Below, one piece after another: positions 7,336 to 12,286 of a DNA stretch of 12,286 nt. The stretch comes from Flavobacterium sp. UBA807. GTDB taxonomy: Bacteria; Bacteroidota; Bacteroidia; Flavobacteriales; Flavobacteriaceae. Below the pieces are notes generated by a model. It worked only from the letters and a program-made list of their open reading frames with translations. It was not told the origin of the DNA and searched no databases. Both the position numbers and the translations under genes were made by a program. The stretch lies in contig DBIH01000231.1 in NCBI GenBank assembly GCA_002296885.1, positions 495-12,780 on the forward strand. The letters run 5' to 3'. Position 1 is the stretch's first letter. Each line of letters begins with the position of its first letter.

Positions 7336-8642
7336 TCCTGAAGTTGTATTTGTACAATTTTAGTTGTTTGATCTGTGACTTTAAATCTATTATCCTGCCT
7401 TTTTCCAATAATCCAAACAATTTGATTATCAGAACATAAAATCCAGGTTTTAGATTTATCTAATAAAGAAAACTTCTCGTCTTTGAAATACTTGCTTAGC
7501 TTTTTTGAACCATTCATACCAGACGGAAAAAATAGATCACCTTCCTGCCATTTTCTGATTTCTAACGGAAATCTAAGCTTTTCTTCGTCAACAAATATAG
7601 TATTAGTTGTCTGAACCGAAATGTCATCTACATTACAAAACGTTAGTTTTAAGGGAAATTTAACTTCTTTTTGCCCTTTTTCTATCAAATACTGTTCGTT
7701 TTCTTCCGCTTTTTGTTTGGAAAAAACAATCAGTTCGTTTCTGTCTTTAAGCAAAGTGTGCTTTTTAGAATGAATCTGTTTTCCGGATTGAGCGTTAACC
7801 AACTCATTGATGGAATCCCAATCACTAAAACCAAAAGGTTCCAGCCATTGATATAGATAAGCTGCGTAATTAGGCAATTGCATCAACTCGGTCAGATTAA
7901 TTTTTTTCTGAGAGTCGATATCTTTAACAACATTCCGATATACAATCCGCGAAGCATCATCAACCAAAGTTTGTGCCTGTTGCAGATTGGAAATAGTACT
8001 TTCAAAGGAACTCAGCAAACCCGGATTGATTTCCTTTAATACCGGAATTACATCGTGTCGCAGTTTGTTGCGGACATATTTATCAGAATCATTGCTACTG
8101 TCTTCGCGCCATTGCAGCTTATTTTCTTTGGCAAAAGTTTCGATTTCATTTCTTGAGAAACACAACAACGGACGGATTATATTTCCGTTTTGTTGCGGAA
8201 TTCCGGTTAGGCCATCCAATCCTGAAGCTCGGGTAAAATTGATTAAAAAAGTTTCAAGGCTGTCATCGAGATGATGTGCGGTAAGAATATAATCGTAATC
8301 GTTATTTATCAAAAGGGTATTGAACCAGTCATAGCGGAGTCCACGCGCCGCAACCTGAATTGATAACTTATGTTCTTCTGCAAATCTTTTGGTGTCAAAA
8401 TGATTTACAAACAACAAGATTTCTTTCTTTTCGCATTGCGTTTTTACAAATTCTTCATCGCCATCACTTTCATTGCCACGCAGCTGAAAATTACAATGCG
8501 CCGCTCTGATATCGAGCTTTGACTGACGGCACAATTCCAGCAAAACCATACTGTCGATGCCACCGCTTATAGCAATAAGAAGTTTTCTTCCATTTAGGAA
8601 AGGGAGATTTTGATTGATATGATTTTGAAATTTTGCAAGCAT
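7332..8642 (-). CDS. tilS: tRNA(Ile)-lysidine synthase
   Basis: The enzyme uses ATP and lysine to convert C34 of the CAU-anticodon isoleucine tRNA to lysidine, switching its reading from AUG to AUA. From the ATG at 8642 it is 436 residues long. The N-terminal ATP-PPase domain has the PP-loop SGGIDS (26-31), AAHCNFQLRG (47-56), TAHHLDD (121-127) and the RNKLRHDVIP segment (191-200) that is typical of TilS. The C-terminal substrate-binding domain is present, with EGDLFFPSGMNGSKKLSKYFKD (367-388) and VWIIGKRQDNRF (409-420), so this is the long form. A TTG two codons upstream (8648) also opens the frame, but the ATG is preferred and gives MLAKFQNHI. The gene follows pabB after a gap of about 22 bases and overlaps dsbD by 4 bases. 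It is expected to be essential. Confidence 0.95.
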   Translation of the reverse strand: MLAKFQNHINQNLPFLNGRKLLIAISGGIDSMVLLELCRQSKLDIRAAHCNFQLRGNESDGDEEFVKTQCEKKEILLFVNHFDTKRFAEEHKLSIQVAARGLRYDWFNTLLINNDYDYILTAHHLDDSLETFLINFTRASGLDGLTGIPQQNGNIIRPLLCFSRNEIETFAKENKLQWREDSSNDSDKYVRNKLRHDVIPVLKEINPGLLSSFESTISNLQQAQTLVDDASRIVYRNVVKDIDSQKKINLTELMQLPNYAAYLYQWLEPFGFSDWDSINELVNAQSGKQIHSKKHTLLKDRNELIVFSKQKAEENEQYLIEKGQKEVKFPLKLTFCNVDDISVQTTNTIFVDEEKLRFPLEIRKWQEGDLFFPSGMNGSKKLSKYFKDEKFSLLDKSKTWILCSDNQIVWIIGKRQDNRFKVTDQTTKIVQIQLQE

Positions 8643-8664
8643 ATTCAAAAGTAGTTAATTTAAT

Positions 8665-9960
8665 TTAACCCAAAACTTCAAACATGGCTTTGGCTTTTAG
8701 AAGGCATTCATCGTATTCCTGCTCGGGAATAGATTGCGAAGTGATAGCGCTTCCGACAGAAAATGAAATGTATTTTTCTTTAGCATTATATAAAATACTT
8801 CTAATGACAACATTGAAATCGAAGTCATTTTCGGGCGTAAAATAACCAACGGCTCCGCTATACAAGCCACGTTTGGTTTCTTCCAATTCTTCAATAATAT
8901 TCATCGCCGAAATCTTAGGGGCGCCCGTCATGCTTCCCATTGGGAAAGTTGTTTTTATGATTTCTACTGGAGAAACTGTGTTTTCAACGGTTGATACAAC
9001 AGTTGAAATCATTTGGTGGACTTGTTCAAACGTATAAATGCCACACAATTCTTCAACCTCAACAGAGCCTTTTACTGCTGTGTGTGATAAATCATTTCGA
9101 ACCAAATCGACAATCATAATGTTTTCGGCGCGTTCTTTAGGATTTTGAGCTAATTCTCTTTTTGAATTTTCATCCAAAGTTTTATCCGAAAAACGTTTGG
9201 CAGTTCCTTTTATTGGTTGCGAAATAACTTTATTGAATTCTTTTTTCAGATAACGTTCGGGCGAAGCAGAAAGTAAATACTGAAAATCATTTTTAAAGAA
9301 AGTTGCAAATGGCGGTTTGGAAATGCTGTTTAGTTTCTGATAGGTTTCAAACGGTTCAATAAAAGCATTTTCAGCATAAAACTCCATACAGAAATTGGCT
9401 TCGTAAATGTCGCCACGATGAATGTGTTCGAGCATCTTATTGACTTTTGAAACATAATTGTCTTTCGAAATCCGCTGTTGCACCTCGACTAAACTCGGTG
9501 TGACAGTCTGCATTCTTTGTTCAGCTTTCGATTGACTTATAATTTCAAAATCATATTCAATTTCATCATCACATAAATGCAAATACTGAACTTCGAGTTG
9601 GTTTTCCTTTAACAGAAATAACTTCTTTGGTTGAAAGAAAAATAAATCCGGAAAATGCAATCCGTCAAAATTATCAGAACGCAACTCTTCTGTATCATTT
9701 TTCAAATCATAAGATAAATAGCCAAAGAGCCAGTCTTTAGTTTGCTGTTGATATTGTTTTAAGTCATCAAAAGCATTGCTGTAATCTGTTTTTATCGAAG
9801 TAAAAGAATCAACGGCTAAGAGGCAATCAAAACTGGATTTTTTTTGATGATAATCATTCGAATCCAAAAAAACCACTTCCCGAAACTGTTGTGCCCACTG
9901 CAAAAGCTGCTGTTTAAATTGCGTTGAATTATCTATAGTTTTGGAAATTTTTGTTCTCAA
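8665..9960 (-). CDS. pabB: Aminodeoxychorismate synthase component I
   Basis: This 431-residue member of the chorismate-utilising TrpE/PabB family makes 4-amino-4-deoxychorismate, the precursor of p-aminobenzoate and folate. The catalytic half has GDIYEANF (183-190), SASPERYL (231-238), the lysine of PIKGT (K251), RAENIMIVDLVRNDLSHT (277-294), PMGSMTGAPKISAM (340-353) and YSGAVGYFTPEND (367-379). Lysine in PIKGT is the PabB signature; anthranilate synthase has PIAGT there. That argues against the trpE annotation often given to such genes. The first 150 residues are the poorly conserved N-terminal part. The start is TTG at 9960: an in-frame stop lies six codons upstream and the first in-frame ATG is not until residue 150, so an ATG start is excluded. 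No glutamine amidotransferase (PabA) or lyase (PabC) is adjacent. It is the first gene of the pabB-tilS-dsbD unit. Confidence 0.93.
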   Translation of the reverse strand: MRTKISKTIDNSTQFKQQLLQWAQQFREVVFLDSNDYHQKKSSFDCLLAVDSFTSIKTDYSNAFDDLKQYQQQTKDWLFGYLSYDLKNDTEELRSDNFDGLHFPDLFFFQPKKLFLLKENQLEVQYLHLCDDEIEYDFEIISQSKAEQRMQTVTPSLVEVQQRISKDNYVSKVNKMLEHIHRGDIYEANFCMEFYAENAFIEPFETYQKLNSISKPPFATFFKNDFQYLLSASPERYLKKEFNKVISQPIKGTAKRFSDKTLDENSKRELAQNPKERAENIMIVDLVRNDLSHTAVKGSVEVEELCGIYTFEQVHQMISTVVSTVENTVSPVEIIKTTFPMGSMTGAPKISAMNIIEELEETKRGLYSGAVGYFTPENDFDFNVVIRSILYNAKEKYISFSVGSAITSQSIPEQEYDECLLKAKAMFEVLG

Positions 9961-9983
9961 AAGTGAGTGGATTTAATGGTTTT

Positions 9984-9991
9984 CAAAATTA
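9984..9991 (-). promoter_or_regulatory. Putative -7 box (TAATTTTG) for the pabB unit
   Basis: On the minus strand TAATTTTG matches TAnnTTTG and ends 23 bases before the TTG start of pabB. At the -33 position only ATG (10013-10011) is seen instead of TTG, so the upstream half is weak. The rest of the 214-base divergent region (9961-10174) is A/T-rich, with short palindromes such as TCATTTTAAATGA (10010-10022). Confidence 0.45.
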
Positions 9992-10092
9992 CGATAAAAA
10001 AATATTCTTTCATTTTAAATGATTATCAATTTGTGGCACGCTTTTTAGTAGAGCTTTTGTGAAGTCAAATCCTGTTAATTCATTTTAAAATA

Positions 10093-10120
10093 TTGATAGA
10101 AAACTACACTTGAATTTTTG
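10093..10120 (+). promoter_or_regulatory. Weak candidate promoter for the DUF4349-type gene
   Basis: TTG (10093-10095) is followed after 17 bases by AATTTTTG (10113-10120), one base off TAnnTTTG. It would give a leader of nearly 50 bases before the ATG at 10175, longer than for the other genes here. Confidence 0.25.
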
Positions 10121-10174
10121 TTGCAACCAAAACTCTTGAAGTAATTATCTATTAATCCTAAAAATGAATCTAAA

Positions 10175-11071
10175 ATGAAACACTTATCAAAAATTGGTTT
10201 GGCTTTGTTCGCAATCGGACTTGCCTTTGCTTGTAAACAGGCTAACGCCGACTTAAATGCAGAAGCTGCTGCAGACAATACTGCCGTCGAATCGGCTAAA
10301 ACTATTTCTTCTAATGCAGCGGTTGAAGATAAAGACAGTAACCGAAAATTCGTCCGAACCGCCGATTTGAAATTCAAAGTAAAAAACGTAGCAAAATCAA
10401 CTTATGCCATTGAAAATATCGTTGCAAAAAACGGTGGTTTTGTAACCTTTACCGATTTGAAAAGCAACATTAATGAAAAATCGGAAACAAAAATCAGTCA
10501 GGATAGTACTTTGGAAACCACAAAATTTACAGTTGACAATACGATTACTATTCGTATTCCTAATACGCAATTAGATACTGTTCTGAAATCAATGGTAAAA
10601 GAAGTCGCGTTTCTCGACAGCCGATTGATTAAAGCTGATGATGTATCCTTGCAGTTATTATCAAATAAGATGGCTCAGAAAAGATTGGCATCACATCAGA
10701 AAAGGCTTGAAAATGGCATTGATACCAAAGGTAAAAAACTCAATGATATTACAAAAGCCGAAGACAAAGTCCTTGACAATGAAACCGAAAGCGACGAAAC
10801 CGTTCTGAGAAATTTAAGTCTTGAAGACCAAGTGAATTTCAGCACTGTTACTTTGTATTTGTATCAACGAGAAAGCATACTGCAGGAAATGGTTGCCAAT
10901 GAGAAAAGCATTAATGCGTATCGTCCGCATATCGGATTGCAAATTTGGGATGGTTTGAAAACCGGTTGGTTTATGTTTGAAGCAATCATTGCGTTTATAG
11001 TACAGCTTTGGGCGTTAATTCTAATCGTAATCTTAGGAATATTCAGCTATCGTAAATTCATCAAAAAATAA
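10175..11071 (+). CDS. DUF4349-type putative lipoprotein with C-terminal membrane helix
   Basis: The 298-residue protein begins with a signal peptide ending in LAFAC (cysteine 20), an acceptable but weak lipobox. A low-complexity acidic and alanine-rich stretch (22-55) follows. Residues about 57-232 resemble DUF4349: RKFVRTADLKFKVKNV (57-72), the AIENIVAKNGGFV block (78-90), ITIRIPNTQLDTVL (124-137), a charged helical and possibly coiled-coil part (about 155-205), and LEDQVNFSTVTLYLYQ (216-231). A strong transmembrane helix lies at about 266-291, followed by a basic end (YRKFIKK). The likely topology is lipid or signal anchor, periplasmic domain, then an inner-membrane helix with the C-terminus in the cytoplasm. 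The function of DUF4349 is unknown to me. The ATG at 10175 gives a proper signal peptide. A terminator follows, so this is a single-gene unit. Confidence 0.85.
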   Translation: MKHLSKIGLALFAIGLAFACKQANADLNAEAAADNTAVESAKTISSNAAVEDKDSNRKFVRTADLKFKVKNVAKSTYAIENIVAKNGGFVTFTDLKSNINEKSETKISQDSTLETTKFTVDNTITIRIPNTQLDTVLKSMVKEVAFLDSRLIKADDVSLQLLSNKMAQKRLASHQKRLENGIDTKGKKLNDITKAEDKVLDNETESDETVLRNLSLEDQVNFSTVTLYLYQRESILQEMVANEKSINAYRPHIGLQIWDGLKTGWFMFEAIIAFIVQLWALILIVILGIFSYRKFIKK

Positions 11072-11095
11072 CTGTTAATAACTTGAAAGTGAAAT

Positions 11096-11130
11096 AAATA
11101 CCATTGGTGTAACCCTTTGGTATTTTTTTA
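11096..11130 (+). terminator. Terminator of the DUF4349-type gene
   Basis: The stem AAATACCA/TGGTATTT (11096-11103 with 11118-11125) has a small internal bulge and a possible GG/CC inner pair, and is followed by a T run to 11129. It is only moderately G/C-rich, so it is weaker than the other three. Confidence 0.7.
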
Positions 11131-11132
11131 TT

Positions 11133-11140
11133 TAATTTTG
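11133..11140 (+). promoter_or_regulatory. Putative -7 box (TAATTTTG) for the DoxX-type gene
   Basis: TAATTTTG matches TAnnTTTG and ends 30 bases before the ATG at 11171. It begins just after the T tract of the preceding terminator. No TTG is found at the usual distance; the nearest, at 11117-11119, lies within the terminator stem and is 13 bases away. Confidence 0.4.
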
Positions 11141-11170
11141 ATATATCATTAATCAATTAAAATCAAACTT

Positions 11171-11545
11171 ATGAAAATTTTCACTATCGTTGTCCGTGTA
11201 TTGATAGGAGCATTTCTCCTATTTGCATCCATTAGTTTTTTTCTGCACAAGGCTCCTGAAACAGAAGTCACCGGAAATTTTAAAGCGTTCCAATTAGGAT
11301 TGGTTGCTTCAACTTATTTAATGCCTTTGGCTAAAGCAGTTGAATTGCTATCCGGTCTATCCTATGTAACGGGTAAGTATGTAACTTTAGCCAATATTGT
11401 TGTGCTGCCTGTGACACTCAATATTTTATTGATAAATTATTTCATGTCGCCGGCAACTTTACCAATTGCAATAGCATTGTTTGCAGCAAACATCTTTTTA
11501 ATTTACAGATATTGGCATAATTACAAAACTGTTTTTACTCCATAA
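11171..11545 (+). CDS. DoxX-type small membrane protein
   Basis: The 124-residue protein has four hydrophobic segments, at about residues 5-25, 44-64, 71-91 and 95-113. The layout and local sequence (VVRVLIGAFLLFASISFF near the start, LAKAVELLSGLSYVTGKYVTLANIVVLPVTLNILL in the middle) match the DoxX/DoxD-like family of small inner-membrane proteins. Members have been linked in different organisms to thiosulfate or quinone chemistry and oxidative-stress complexes, but no shared reaction is established and none is assigned here. The ATG at 11171 begins a good membrane N-terminus. It is a single-gene unit whose stop codon overlaps the A tract of the terminator. It converges on katG, so the two are neighbours but not co-transcribed. 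Confidence 0.8.
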   Translation: MKIFTIVVRVLIGAFLLFASISFFLHKAPETEVTGNFKAFQLGLVASTYLMPLAKAVELLSGLSYVTGKYVTLANIVVLPVTLNILLINYFMSPATLPIAIALFAANIFLIYRYWHNYKTVFTP

Positions 11546-11575
11546 AAAAAGCCTCTCAAATGAGAGGCTTTTTTT
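11544..11575. terminator. Bidirectional terminator between the DoxX-type gene and katG
   Basis: A perfect 14-base stem, seven A's plus GCCTCTC paired with GAGAGGC plus seven T's (11544-11557 with 11562-11575), encloses an AAAT loop. It gives a T tail on both strands. The DoxX-type stop codon (11543-11545) overlaps the start of the stem, and the katG stop is at 11585-11583. Confidence 0.95.
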
Positions 11576-11582
11576 GTCTTGA

Positions 11583-12286
<704 letters not shown>

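Noticed and set aside
8643..8648. tilS start at TTG 8648
   Set aside because: An ATG lies two codons downstream and gives a normal TilS N-terminus.
10010..10022. Palindrome TCATTTTAAATGA as an operator
   Set aside because: It is short and purely A/T-rich in the centre, with no second copy in the window to support a regulator site.
10014..10028. Fur-box-like sequence (minus strand TGATAATCATTTAAA)
   Set aside because: One half-site is perfect but the other matches only 4 of 7 bases. Such partial matches are common in A/T-rich intergenic DNA, and neither flanking gene is an obvious iron gene.

Overview
The window looks like ordinary core chromosome from a member of the Bacteroidota, most likely Flavobacteriia and probably Flavobacterium or a near relative. 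The evidence is AT-rich DNA, protein families typical of that group, TAnnTTTG promoter boxes a short distance upstream of several start codons, and no obvious Shine-Dalgarno sequences. There are twelve protein genes, the first and last cut by the window edges. I see no rRNA, tRNA, CRISPR array, transposase, phage gene or integration scar, and no intergenic stretch longer than about 215 bases.

Layout. 1-503 (+): end of a family 2 glycosyltransferase. 584-1420 (+): OmpA-domain lipoprotein with a coiled coil. 4696 to 1536 (-): a three-gene unit, UvrD/PcrA-type helicase, then a 65-residue membrane protein, then a YciO-type member of the Sua5/YrdC family. 4795-5319 (+): small membrane-anchored protein of unknown function, transcribed divergently from the helicase. 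9960 to 5350 (-): a second three-gene unit, pabB, tilS, dsbD. 10175-11071 (+): DUF4349-type lipoprotein with a C-terminal membrane helix. 11171-11545 (+): DoxX-type membrane protein. 12286 to 11583 (-): C-terminal part of catalase-peroxidase KatG.

How it works together. The two minus-strand units are tightly packed. The small membrane gene and yciO overlap as TAATG, and tilS and dsbD overlap as ATGA, so translational coupling is likely. The units mix unrelated housekeeping jobs: DNA repair with a YrdC-fold protein, and folate synthesis with tRNA-Ile lysidine formation and periplasmic thiol reduction. All three convergent gene ends (near 1475, 5335 and 11560) carry a symmetric A-stem-T hairpin able to terminate transcription from both sides. 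Promoter-like TAnnTTTG boxes lie 13-30 bases upstream of five genes; the helicase unit has the best match, with a TTG element 20 bases further upstream.

I did not find a convincing new multi-gene system. The items most worth a second look are the YciO-like protein that lacks two residues of the TsaC nucleotide-binding tetrad, two uncharacterised small membrane proteins, a nested terminator structure at 1432-1537, and a four-codon upstream frame overlapping the start of the DUF4349 gene.
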